Assembly: GCF_048128805.1 (NCBI RefSeq)
Contig: NC_136016.1
Coordinates: 11,072,176 to 11,136,175, forward strand
Direction of reading: 5' to 3'
Origin: Centroberyx gerrardi
Taxonomy: Eukaryota > Chordata > Actinopteri > Beryciformes > Berycidae
Length of the DNA stretch: 64,000 nucleotides
The notes below the pieces were generated by a model, which saw only the letters and a list, made by a program, of their open reading frames with translations, was not told the DNA's origin and did no database searches. Positions within the stretch are counted from its first letter, which is position 1. The number at the start of each line of letters is the position of its first letter. Both the position numbers and the translations under genes were made by a program. Below, one piece after another: positions 1-11,678 of this stretch.

Positions 1-3000
1 GCCCACCTTTGGCTCCAGTATAGTTGTGTTTACTCTTGTCTTTAAATCCCATTCCCACTAAAAAAATAAACAACCACAAGCTTCTCAAGAAAGTTATGTG
101 TATATACTATGTCACAGCCCCAATGATACAGGTGACACACAACACACGGAGGTATTCAAATAGCTTTGGCTTTCAGATGACCTTTACCCCTCAAGAAACA
201 ACAAAAAAACGCTCAAATATTCTCACCGGTTGCCGCATGTTCTAGGCCTATCACTTTCTGTGACCCTGAAATACTGTCACTGTTATCCCTGCTCAGGTGT
301 CGCCTAAATGAGGGCACTATATCTAGGTTACAATAACACCAACTGCTAAATGTCACACACACTTTCACACTTCAGCCATGAAGAGGGGCCTGTAATCAAT
401 ACGTCAACATGAACATAGAATAGGGACGTGACGCAGATCCAGCACAAAGTATCAAACAAAAAGACACAACAATAGCTCTCGAGTTACAGTGTGCCATCAG
501 CGCAATGGGAAAGAGGAGAAGATCCACTTTTTGTGGAGCAGTATGGGGCAGGTTTACGTTCGCCCAGCACCAGTGTGAAAGATGCATCAGCATATAGCCT
601 TTTGTTTACAAAAAGAGAGAGGAAAAGATGGCCATACAGGGATAACAGGAAAATGAGTAGAGCGAGAGGGAGATGGATAGATAAAGAGGAGAGAGAGTTC
701 CCACTATTGGCGGCGTGATCCAGAGAATGGAGGAGAGGTTAGACCGACGCTTCTTTACCCACGCATCATGCTGCCCACTCCCTACTGTTAGAACTGGAAC
801 GCACAGTTCCCATTACAAAAGAGCTCTGTGAGAGAGACACAGCCAAGTCATGGACTCTTGTGCTGGTCTCCATTAACTTGTCACTGTGCTGCCACACAGC
901 AAGAGAAATTACTCACAGGACACGGTGAGAACAGCCGTCAAACCACTTATAATGTCAGTGAATATTCAAGACACTCACTGAAGGCAGTTGTAAGGCTGAT
1001 GGCGCACATCTTACATGTACTGTTCTGATATTAGACATTAAACCTTTAATACAGATTAATGATGGCATTTCCACTAGAACTGCTGAATACCTAGGGCAAA
1101 CCGGTGGCTCAAACAGCTAAGACATGCGATTCACTCTTTCACTCCCATCTTTCACTCACCAACGTATACTATAGCAATAAGACATGAGAGAATGTGTTTC
1201 ACTGTGATTATGGCTATGACAGTGATAAAATACATACAAAGTGCAGTTGAGTACCGTTGGCAGCACTAAGTACCCATTATCACAGCAAAGAACATCCTCA
1301 AGGGTATTATGTCTTTTATATAATGTTTTAGCAATGCAGGTGCACTTTCTGAAAAGTTTCCTTCAAAGTAGCATATAGTACAGTACAGTACATAAGAAAA
1401 AAAAAGCAAAGCAAGGCAAAACAGTCATGTTCACTAATTAGCTCCCTGGTTATCGAAAGAGTTCGCATGGCAACTAATAAAGCATGGATATAGCGTTTAA
1501 CCAATCAGACTGCTTGGCTAGAACAAACCGTTGTATAATATGTAATAAAACAGAAATACCATAGAATTGTCTTTAACTACTGAGTACCATAGAAGGGGTT
1601 TCCAGCCACCAGTATCTTGAGCCTGAAGGACTCGAACTAGGTCAGTGAGTTGAGGCACATGGGTGGCCATGACAAGGGCGGTATGTGGATCAAGTGGTGC
1701 TACTGAACCGTAATGATGGGCCCATAAGTGCCTCCCACACTCCATGAGATAGGAGAGTGCCACTGCTGACGCTTCGGTCACGCCGTCTCTCGGCCCCCTG
1801 GCCCTCTCGACAGCCAGCCTGAATTGTCTTTGACCTTCCGCCGACTTTCGTTTTGCTGCAGGTTTGTTACCATGGTTACCCGGTGATGAGGTCACAGGTG
1901 CCCGCTGACGGGGTTGGCAGCTCCGGGGGCCACGGCGCCCACCTGATCGACACTGGTTATATTGTCTCTGACCCTAAGCGGGGGAGCAACTTCTCCTGTT
2001 CTTTGTTGTTAAGGGAGCGGACTGATGAGGCCACAGGCAGGGAAGTGAGGCCTTCCTGTTGAGGGCCTTGCGTGTCACCACTCTTTACAAGTGCATGGTA
2101 CCTTAAAAGCCAAACTAACTCCATATTGAGTTTGCTGAGAGACTTTAAAAATGGTAATGAGCTTTCTGGAGAGCGGAGGGAAATAATTTTGCCAAGATAG
2201 AGCAGAATGGCCTCAGGAGAGAGAGACCAACTGAAGTGCCGAAAACAAGTTCTTTCTGACAGATCCATAAACACTTTATCTCCCCAGCTCTGATGAGGAA
2301 AACAGATTATCCCCATGCATACATCTACATAAGGAGGCATCTCATAGCTGGAACAGATTCTGAAGCACAGCAGCATTGCCCTTGCAGACAGTATCTTGTG
2401 CTGCACAGTGCCTCTATTGATCTCCGCAGCATCTAAGCGTCTCGGAAATAAATGTCAACAGCCGAAGGAAGAAAGCTAAAAAACATGCCGCGGCCGAGCC
2501 TGAGGAGGCTGCTGTGTAGACACCAGACTGCTGTCCTTAGTAACTAAAAAGGTCAAGGCTCCTCTCCACAGCTGTGGACCATATTGATTCACAGATTCAG
2601 CGTCTCCTCTGCTACCTACAGTGTGTGTTTGCACAGCATCTAAATGTACACATTTAGGGGGAATTAAGATGTACGGAAGTTACTCGTGCAGTGGAAGATA
2701 AGGAGGAGCCCAAGTTTACAGATTAATCTACAACAGCCAGGGAGCAGCAGAATAATACAACAGCTCAATACAAAACACAGCTCAATACAAATCAGGCATG
2801 AATGATTTTGGACAATATCATCAAGATGCAAATGCACATCACGTACGTATTGCTTGGGCCTACAACAGCAACAGTAGCTTTATCCATTCTGTAGGGGTTT
2901 GGGGGCAGCTGAAGGCTAAATATGATGTCCCTCTGCAGGGGCACAGCACTCCCGCATGTTATCAAGACCTGGTCCACTGCAATGACTCCATTCATTTTTT

Positions 3001-3244
3001 CTCTGGGTTCATTAATACAGGAAGGAAGGGGACATTCTGTGGAGCAGTAGGTGCCAATCTGTCGCTCTGTGGAGATCAGCCAGGATCAGCTCATGTTAAG
3101 CTGCTCCGGTAGCCTCTTACATCAATCTGATACTACCAGGCGGACCACTGATTCATTACTATGTAGTCACTGGACAGTTCATTGGGTATTCCAGCGCTTA
3201 TTTTGTATGTATTTGTAAGTAGCAATATCTATGTAAATTTACAA

Positions 3245-3790
3245 CATCCCCATATTTTTTTTCCAACGCATTTATTGAATTTTAAAATATGAAGACCACC
3301 CAACAGATTACAGTTATAAAGTAAAAAGCCAAAAAACAAACAAAACAAAAACATGCATGATGAATAAATAGATAAGCAAGCAAATAAATAAGCTTAATAA
3401 AAGCAGGACAAGTGTGGTACACAGTCCAGATCTTGATATACAGTAGGTGTTGGGATTGTCCTTTATGAAGTCCATAAATGAATCCCACAATCCCTTTTTA
3501 CGTCTTTCCTCAACAGCATCTTTTCTATTACTTTTTTCCAGGAAATCTTTGATAACAGGATGTTCCCATGAACAATGACATGATATGCCCTTATCTTCAT
3601 TACATTTGATGCACTGATCTGGGATATTTGGGTTAAAATGTCATACTGAAAATGTAATCTAAGTCCTCATTAACCATTTATGCTATAAAAGTTTGAATTT
3701 TGTGTTACAGGAAGAATTTTCCATAAAAACTTTATAAAAAGCTTGGTTCAGTCTACTGAAATCAGTGGGGGGAGGGACGACCCTATATAA
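3245..3790 (-). mobile_element. 3' end of a degraded LINE (end of ORF2 plus 3' tail)
   Basis: Read on the minus strand, about 3620-3470 translates to a stretch containing CIKC, then CHC and WEHPVIKDFLEK, then RRKKGLWDSFMDFIKDN. A cysteine/histidine knuckle followed by a W-[DE]-x-P-V-I type segment is typical of the C-terminal end of LINE ORF2 proteins. After the frame closes, the tail contains an AATAAA hexamer (3267-3272) and ends in a run of A (minus strand) near 3245-3265, which is the expected 3' terminus. Upstream of the knuckle the frame is interrupted by stops. The copy is therefore 5'-truncated and dead. Clade (L1/Tx1 or L2-like) is not resolved. Confidence 0.6.
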
Positions 3791-3852
3791 TTTTTCATGT
3801 ATACTGTATATAAAAGTAATGAAACAACACATAGGAAGCAACAATAAACATG

Positions 3853-3872
3853 CCCCCCCCCCCCCCCCCCCA
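3853..3872. repeat. Poly-C run (20 bases)
   Basis: Twenty consecutive C residues on the plus strand, immediately before a copy of the dispersed repeat. The length is likely to be polymorphic and prone to sequencing error. Confidence 0.95.
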
Positions 3873-3875
3873 AAA

Positions 3876-4055
3876 CAAATGATGCAGTCCCCATCACGGC
3901 CAATCAGTAACAAATACAGTATGTCACCTTGTTTTGACCTGTGTAATTTTGAAAATACTGGAATGCAGTGGTGAGATGCATCATTCCCTCAAGTTTCCTC
4001 AAAATCTGATCAGCAGTGTGGGATATCATGCAAGGTGGATGGATGGATGAACAGA
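3876..4055 (+). repeat. Dispersed repeat, copy 1
   Basis: This shares a run of near-identical segments with 31220-31385: the CCAATCAGTAACAAATAC block, then CACCTTGTT, then GGAATGCAG, then GTGAGATGCATCATT, then CAAAATC-GATCAG. Gaps and substitutions are present. I do not recognise the family. Confidence 0.6.
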
Positions 4056-5226
4056 GAAACGGAGAGAAGGAGACCGATCCATACTCCTGCCCTTGATTTC
4101 ATCATGGGGGACAATGAAGAGTATACATAGGCCTAGATGCTTTAAATCTAGCTGCATCGGGCATTTAAGCTCAATTCACATTTTCTTTTTTACATTAAAT
4201 TGTAATTTGATTTAACCAGAAATACCCAGCGCAGGTGGCTTACTTGTGATTTTAAATTGACAATAATTATTTTTTACAGTGCATTAGAGCTAGCTGTTGT
4301 GTCACTCCCTGTGCCTTAGAGCTCGAAGCTTGTTTACCAATCTGATGATCTCTAATTAGATTTCTCCACCACTGTGGAAAATGAGCCGTCAATTAGGGAG
4401 CTGTGATTAGGGGGACCGATTTGATTCCTGTCAAGCACCTGCTGCCTTCACACTAGTCGACTTGCTGGAATGTTCCATGGTTGATTGAAGAGAGGGACGA
4501 GGCTACAACTCGGCGGGAGAGGGAAAAGGGGTGGGGTCACTAATGTCATGGGTGTCAGGTTTTGGGGTATAGTGACTGCAAAAGGGGACTTTTTACCCCT
4601 TTCAATATGAAATGAAAAAAGATGGTGTGAGAAAATAAATATGCATATGTCGTAGCCGATGTCTGAGCCTGGCAACATTAACCGCACCGCCGTTTCTCCT
4701 GCCCCTAACCAAGAACCCGCCTCATTCCTCTCTGTAATCAGCAGAAAAACATTACAGCGGGTCGACAAGTGCGCCTTTGCTAATCTAGAGAGGCCATTTT
4801 GGATCAATCGAGGGAGCCATGCCACCCATGGCACCCTGGCCATCAATGAGTGTTCATTAAAGACACCAAAGGGTCTCTCAGTGCATCAATAATACAAGAC
4901 AGACGGAAGGCATCCATCTGGCAGCTAACACAAACTGTGGATGATCTCTACAGCTGCTGTGAGCACGCATGGGTAAGCAAGGTTTGACATTAGCATGAAA
5001 AAAACATTTGGACAAACATACAGATTTCATATGCCTCAGTGGACAAAACACTAAAGGAGGAAACAGCCTATTTGACTCTTGGCACCTCCAAAACATCTTA
5101 AGTCATAATAGTGACTAACATAATGACATAAATAACTGACATAATGATAACATTTTTTCCCCACTAAGACATAATTTACATTTTCAGATGGGTAAAACAT
5201 CTTCACAAGTTAATCTCAACCCCTGG

Positions 5227-5233
5227 TGTGTGT

Positions 5234-5284
<51 letters not shown>
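5227..5284. repeat. (TG)n microsatellite
   Basis: About 29 TG units, broken by a single TATG near the start and a GCATG at the end. It lies in tanc2 intronic sequence. Confidence 0.95.
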
Positions 5285-5285
<1 letters not shown>

Positions 5286-6799
5286 ATGTGTGTCCCAACT
5301 TGTCTTGTCTGGTCAACTGCCAGGCTCAAGCCTATCTCTCAGTACTAATTAGACATGCAACAGCTCCTTGTCCAGACACCCCCACCCTCCAATCTCATTT
5401 CCCAGCCACTCAATTGCCCAACGCCATAAACAGTAATTGCAGTGTCAGGCTGCAGCCATCGTTTCAAGTCTAGACCCACTTCATCCCCTCCTGATGATGG
5501 CAAGGGGGAGATGGCAGTCAAGAACTTGACCCATAACGCCACAGAATGAAACAAACACCTGAGTTTTCCTTTCAAGGAGCAGATACAAAGTGTACGTATC
5601 CAAGACACAATGTAATATCCGAGACCAGGGGGGACACTTTCCTTCTCATTCACATTTTGGCTGAGTGCTTTCCAGGCGGGTGTACTTGTACATGAAGCTG
5701 CCTCAGGCAACAGAAACAGTGGGCTGCTCTGGCACAAAGAAGGCTTACATACACACACCGGCTGAAGTCTGATCTGAGTCTTAACGAAAAGGCTCAGAGC
5801 GTATCTGATATCTAAACACTGCCGCTGCAGTGACTGAAGGACATTTGTCCTTTTTGTTTAAACAGCCTGAATCTCAGGGTGTGACATTATATGTGTTCAC
5901 AAGTGAACAATCGCTTCAGATCTTGAATGGCGTCTGATTAAGCGCTGTGTAGCTGAGAAGAATGGCGGCAAGTGACAGACTGACTAACAACTAATAATGA
6001 TAGTGTCTGAGGCCATTACAAGCACACTGTAGTGTCCCCAGAGATAACACCCCATTTCCTGAGTGCGGCGCAGTAGAGATTTGTACAATTCAGCTTCATC
6101 GCAATCAGAGTAGCTTATCTACGTTATTTAATTTAAAAATGCCATTCACCGGTTCAGTAACTTGGGCTCCGATTTTTTTTTCAGTGCAGTTTGATAAGGC
6201 AAGCCCATTGTTTCCTTTTAATATGGAATGAGTTCAACGTGCACACAGTGAGCATTCGAGGGAGATGCCTCCAAGATATTTGAATGATCACAGATGGAAA
6301 GCACAGAGAGAAATGGGTTGATTGCAAAGGGATTACGAGCAACAGCGCAGTTAACATGACTAGCAAAAAGAACAAATGTGGTTCCAGTAGCAGAGCTGTC
6401 TTGATCAAGGCACAGTTGGCTCGTCTTCCGCCTGCAGATTAGTGGGTCTTTTCCCCTCACAGCGCCGGCATTCCTAAAGCCAGAAGCCTTCTTGAAACTG
6501 TATCAAAGGTGGAGGGCGATCTTCTTATCTCTCCATCTCACACTGGCCTCAAAGAATTGATTTCAGCAGCCAGTGCATCCGTACATAGGGGCAGTTTTCA
6601 GAGTGACAAGTCCTCCCTTAGAGGCAAGCGCTCCTCCCACAGGAGCAGGAGTGGGATGTAGCTTCCCAGCGCCCCCTGTCTGTCGTAAGCTGATAAGTCA
6701 GGAGCGCTGTAGCCAGTCCTTGGGCTGTCCTTGGGAGGCAGTGAGAGCAGTGTAGATTTAAAGAGAGAAACTATGCGTGTCTGCGTGTATGCAATTTCC

Positions 6800-6858
6800 A
6801 GGTCGCCCTTGAAAAAGGATGGAAAATACCTGGTGAAATAAAGGTTAAATTAAAAAAC
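6800..6858 (+). mobile_element. LINE/SINE-type 3' tail remnant
   Basis: The text ends ATACCTGGTGAAATAAAGGT followed by TAAATTAAAAAA. It closely resembles the CCTGGTTAAATAAAGGTTAAA tail carried by many teleost CR1/L2 LINEs and their SINE partners. Only the tail is recognisable; the body to the left is not. This is recognition of a pattern from memory, not a search result. Confidence 0.5.
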
Positions 6859-8659
6859 ATGTGTGGTGTGATGGTGTGTGTGTGAGTGTTCATGTCCTAC
6901 AGTTGGAGGGATGCAGATGTTTCAGTGGAGGAGACAGATTGTAAGAGCAGCACTCGTCTGCTGAGTGGAGTGGATTCCCTGCAAAGTGACAGCAGCAGAT
7001 ATCAAAGCACTGGAGGGTGCTCCAGCCATGCGCTGCCTGCCCGGTCTTCTGAGCACTTCACACGTGAAGACACAAACAAACAAACAAACAGTCACATACA
7101 TACAAACACACTGAAGGGAGAGGGGAGGTACGTCTATTAGCAGTAAGTTCACTTCAGCCTTGAAGCCTTGCAGTGAAACACTTCAAAACACAAGTGAACA
7201 TATAATTTGACTCGACTTAAAATGCCCAATGCAAATGGATTACTTGGAAGTGAAAGAAGAATCTGAAGTGTTTCTACAGTTTCACAGTGCAGATAGCAGA
7301 GTGTAGCAGAGAAAGGAATCAAAGTCTGCCATGGTGGATCACATCCCCAGGAGTCCAGGAAGACATTACATAACACTCAAACACAGAATATGGGAAGAGG
7401 CTGCAGCGATTGAATGTCCTCTACTCCATGACACTGGTTTACCTAAAGACTGGCTCAGAACTCAGACACACTATTTAAAATGGTGATACAACACCCATGT
7501 ATACATTGATAGGTACAAATGAAAACTACTCTGTTTACAGTGATCATTGGCATTGGCTAAGGCAAAGAACGACACTGATCACAGTCGTTAGTTAAGTGTG
7601 ACAAGGTAGATTGCTCTCAACACATTTCTGTATAGCATCCTTTCAAAGAGAAAGTACCTGGTAATGAAACAACGCATGGGCTATTTGGTGAAATTCATTG
7701 TGTCAATTTACCGCAGCGAAAGGTGTTGGAAAAGCCCCCAAAAGCATTGCAAATCAAGTCTCAAACATTGATTTTTCATAACCACTTCCATCTAATGTAG
7801 TCAAACAGCGGCGGCGAGAGGGGGTGACATGACATACAGGATATTTCGAGCTTTATGTTCACCATTTCATCCGTGCACGGCTTCAAAATGCAGGGCACAT
7901 CGAGATTAATTCATCTGCAGAAATCGAGTGGGTGGCTGGACGAAAGCCCTTAGAAGGCACATTCTCGCACAGTAATAAAGACCCTAGCCTGGGGAGACAG
8001 TTAAGGAGGGTGGAGGTTGTTATATTGCCTGGCAATAACCCGAAACTTATTACATTCAAATAAGAGCTACTGTACCGTTCCAAGCTGAATGGTCCAAGCT
8101 CTCCAAAGTGTTGCTTTTGGCTGAGCCTCTCTCGCCACATCAAAGGGCCGCTTCCTCTAAAGTGAGAGTTTTATGAGGCTTGAGTAACAGAAGTGCATGT
8201 GTAGGAACAAAGAGTCCCATGTGGTTTTTCAGGACAGGGACTTCGGGAATAATAAGGCTGTTGCTGCTGAACGGTTATTTCCACCTGACAGCAGGAAAAT
8301 GGAATGTATGTAAACTGTCGGCCCGTGAACCGACGCATAGAAACGGTTTTGATTGACTCGACTGCAATCGGCAACAGCTTGCTGTGCTGCTGAATGTTAA
8401 GGAGCGCTTGTCAAGTCGGTTAGCTTCTCAAGAGGCAGATGTGCTGTATTTCGGACCGTTTATCCATTTTAAGTGGAACACAGGTTTTAAGGGGTCTCTA
8501 GCAGTCGCAGGTTACTCTTTAAGAACCAGAGTCTATTTCATCTGCTGAGCTGTGTGCTCCTGCTTCCTAAAAATACACCCACAGAACTGCTGAACACCTC
8601 CTGTGTACTGACAGGCAGGTGAGTCATTGTTTGCGGTAGGCATCAGAAGGCAGACTCAC

Positions 8660-8764
8660 CACTGCTGCGACTCTTGCGGTTGGCCTTGCCCCCCGTCAGC
8701 AGCATCTTCAAGCTGTTCCTAAACATGGCTGCAGCAGATGCCCTGGACTGGACTACGGAAAAAT
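8660..8764 (-). CDS. tanc2: tanc2 first coding exon (start codon, 22 codons, phase 1 donor)
   Basis: On the minus strand a long pyrimidine tract ending in CAACAG (acceptor, 8766-8765) is followed by 38 bases of 5' UTR. Then come ATG at 8726-8724 and 22 codons beginning MFRNSLKMLLTGGK, a basic stretch NRKSRSS, and a strong GTGAGT donor at 8659-8654. The translated start matches my recollection of vertebrate TANC2, whose human form begins with the same 14 residues and continues into a basic, serine-rich segment. TANC2 is a large postsynaptic scaffold with an ATPase-like domain, ankyrin repeats and TPRs; none of those domains lies in this window. The exon ends after one base of codon 23, which fits a G-starting codon (Asp in human). 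The divergent position relative to march10 matches human TANC2/MARCHF10. Only this coding exon of the gene was found. Confidence 0.8.
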
Positions 8765-10197
8765 CTGTTGAGGGGAAAAAAACAAAGAGAGACAGTCAAA
8801 ATTAATACTTCTGTGAGTACTCATCAGCAGCTGTCTGCATTGAAAACTAACTGGCACTGTAAACAAGAAACAGGATTCGTTGGTTAAAAGCATTCTCAGG
8901 ATATGATCAGTGAAACAAGAAATTTCACTAGTAATGAATAGGAGTTGTGTGTCCAAAACAAATTATCCTGAGGGGTAAAATGGGGAAAAATCCCATTCCT
9001 GTGCACTGAATCTTATCTGGGTAATCTAAGTCCAAGATCAGCTCTCCTTTATAGTGAAGGCAGTATACAAGCAAGTAGTCACTGCCAGTGCTTTTACTGC
9101 CTCCTACGAACCAACAGCAATCTCCTGCGTTCCAAAGATGATTATGTGTACACAGCATGGTCAAGGTGACTACATGGTCATCGTCAGCCTATGTGGGTGG
9201 AGGGTGAGATGCAAACGACTAAGGCTCGGAATTAAAAATCAATAACTACCTATCAGCAGCGATGCATATAGGTCACTAGCCCTAGGCTTCCATTTACTTT
9301 GCTTTCCATAACCTCTCCTCTACCCCCCCCCCCATTCAAATTTATTCTGGATTATGAAAAAAGCTAGAAGGATAAGCAAAATATCCATCTAAACCAAATT
9401 CATATACCAATTCTCAGTATCAATAGGCCTAGCGATTTTAAGCTGTGGTATGAAAAGGTATAAAAAAAAAGCTTTAAAATGTTGTTTTTTTACTTGTTTA
9501 TGTATATTTCTATCAAGAGAATCAGTAGACCGTGGCTTCCTCTGTTGAGAAAACTAAATGGAATGTAAAATGATGCAGAGAATGATTTACTCTATTGCAT
9601 GATGAGATGATGCACTACTTTGTTTTGCTTTAGAACAAGTGTTGAATCCAAAATATTGTAACGGGTATCAGCATAAAAAAAATTCCCAGCCTTGTAAGTG
9701 TACCTGAACGGTTTCATATATGGCAACTAATATGCTGGAAGCTCAAGGCCAGGGTTAGGGTTTGGAGACTAATAACATTAGCCATTATACAGCATGTGGG
9801 ACAGGAGCTCAGCACAGATAATACAAAGGATATACTGTAGCTTAAGACTACAGAAGGTGGAGGCTGGGGTTTCAGTATGATAAAAAGGAGCTGCAAGGCC
9901 TGCAGATAAGATCAACCTTAAACCCCAAGATTGTCTCCTTTTTCTTCATTGCAGCTCGCTCCATCCCACTAATTCCTTCTCTCTGTCTCCCCACCCTCCA
10001 CCCCCCCTGTACAGGCACACATATCTGTGCTGTGAGTCCTGGTTGTAAAAAGCGGGGCAGCAGATGTTCCCCATTAGATGGGAGTGACTCAGCAAAGCCC
10101 CACAGACAAGCTCCAGCTGAGGAGCCGGCTTTGGACCCAAACAATAACAACCTCAAAAAGAGGGACATGGAAAAGCTCTCAAGGAGCCACTCACCCA

Positions 10198-10213
10198 CCC
10201 CCCCCCCCCCCCC
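10198..10213. repeat. Poly-C run (16 bases)
   Basis: A C homopolymer interrupted only at its right edge (CCCGCCAACCCC). It lies in non-coding sequence. Confidence 0.9.
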
Positions 10214-11053
10214 GCCAACCCCGCTTAACCAACGCTTTTCACAATCCCCCCTGAACATGAAAGGGGGTCTAAAAGGCTTCCAGGAACATAATACTACTAA
10301 CGTACTGAGGGACACAGGGGCAATGGCATTGACACTGAGAGAGCACGTAGGATTTGATGGTCAAGGGGTTGAAACTGAGCCATACAACACTGATATCCTT
10401 TGAGTGCACATTCAGTGAATCCTGACTTCGCACTTACCGATTACATGATATCTGTGTTTTTTTTGGATGCAGCCTATATTGTTGGATGATATTTCATTTG
10501 AAAACTTAGATTTTGTTGTATCTAAACTGCAGAGTCTTAAATATTGTATTGAATGTAAATGCTGTCAAGGCTAGGTCACACTAGACGATTTTTACGCTGA
10601 CTGCAAACCCGACTAGACTATTCCGACTTGGGACTCACGGTTGGTGCAGATTAACCTGCAGTGTGAAAAAGGTTGAAGACTCGAGACTTTGGCCCTCCTG
10701 GCGACTCCAGTCCAGTCAAAACTGGACACATTTTTTTTTAAACATGTTTGATTTTGTCGGGCCCAGTCTGTCTCGTAATGAGTGAAGTTGTCTAAGACTC
10801 ACAAAGACTGATATCTGAAAGCAATCCTGGCAACAGCCAATTTGTTGAGAGTTTAGCTCACTGGGGAAGAAAAAGAGAATGAACCAGAGGAGAAGTCAAT
10901 TTCAACAACTAGACCAGAGGAAAATTGAGAGGAGTTAGCCTGCCAAAACCAGAGCAGCCCCAGCCTCACATCACCGCAGACTTCTGACTTGGATGACCCA
11001 CAATCACTGACGCTGTGTTGTTTGTTTGTCGTTTGCTTAAAATGACGTGCGAG

Positions 11054-11205
11054 ACCATTTGAATGTGTCATCAGTGACCATTTGAATGTCTACATTATTT
11101 TCGTACTTCCTTATGTTGTTTTTTTGTTTTACATTGGATGGTCATTTGAATGTGGCATCAATGACCATTTGAATGTCCACATTATTTTTTTCTACTTCCT
11201 TGTGC
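11054..11205 (+). repeat. Local tandem duplication (two units, period about 87 bp)
   Basis: Unit 1 (11054-11118) and unit 2 (11141-11205) share CATTTGAATGTG-CATCA, then TGACCATTTGAATGTC, then ACATTATTTT and TACTTCCTT in the same order with few changes. The motif CATTTGAATGT occurs twice within each unit, so a shorter internal repeat is also present. Confidence 0.85.
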
Positions 11206-11659
11206 CTTTAAAAAAAGAAAATGATCATTTAAAATCTTGGTTTTGATCTACCCTTGGGTGTTCATGGGTTCCTTTTTTGTAACAACTTTTTGTATGCGTT
11301 TCCCTTATTTGTATGGACAATTGAATACAGCCTATAGAAATACAGCCGCTCCAAAACATATACCAAGCTATCAGTTATAAATTGCTCTTGGACAGTTCTA
11401 TTCTTTTTTTCTCTGGGTACTCTCATTTTCACAAGAATTGTGAATTTTGAGACAAGACGCTGGGAGAATAGGGTAATGTGTGATTCTTCGTTTTGTGTAT
11501 GGCACCCCATCTTTGCCATGTTGCCTAGTGTGCACACAGTTCCAACAGCAAGGCAAAGATTTACGCTTTTCTCAAACCAGGACACAGGCTACAAAATCTA
11601 ATACATTTCAAAGAATTATTTTAGGACAATTCAAAGTGAACATCCAATTCTTCTTCTTC

Positions 11660-11678
11660 AAAAAAAAAAAAAAAAAAA
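11660..11678 (+). repeat. Poly-A run (19 bases)
   Basis: Nineteen A residues preceded by TTCTTCTTC. It could be the tail of a degraded retroposon, but no recognisable body precedes it. Confidence 0.9.

Larger units (their letters stand above)
1..8659 (-). other. tanc2: tanc2 intron following the first coding exon (partial, non-coding)
   Basis: No coding exon could be supported here on either strand. The open frames are short, lack splice context and match nothing I recognise. The TANC2 exon that should follow the first coding exon was not found, so this intron probably runs beyond position 1. It holds a LINE 3' end (about 3245-3790), a 20-base C run, one copy of a dispersed repeat (about 3876-4055), a TG microsatellite (5227-5284) and a LINE-like tail (6800-6858). 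A block at about 4340-4440 looks regulatory. The assignment as intron is inferred from the exon at 8660-8764. Confidence 0.6.

Noticed and set aside
1518-1895. 125-codon minus-strand frame as a gene, and a B-box-like TAGTTCGAGTCC as a tRNA
   Set aside because: No recognisable domain, no splice context, and no A box at the right distance for a tRNA. It is kept only as a GC-rich curiosity.
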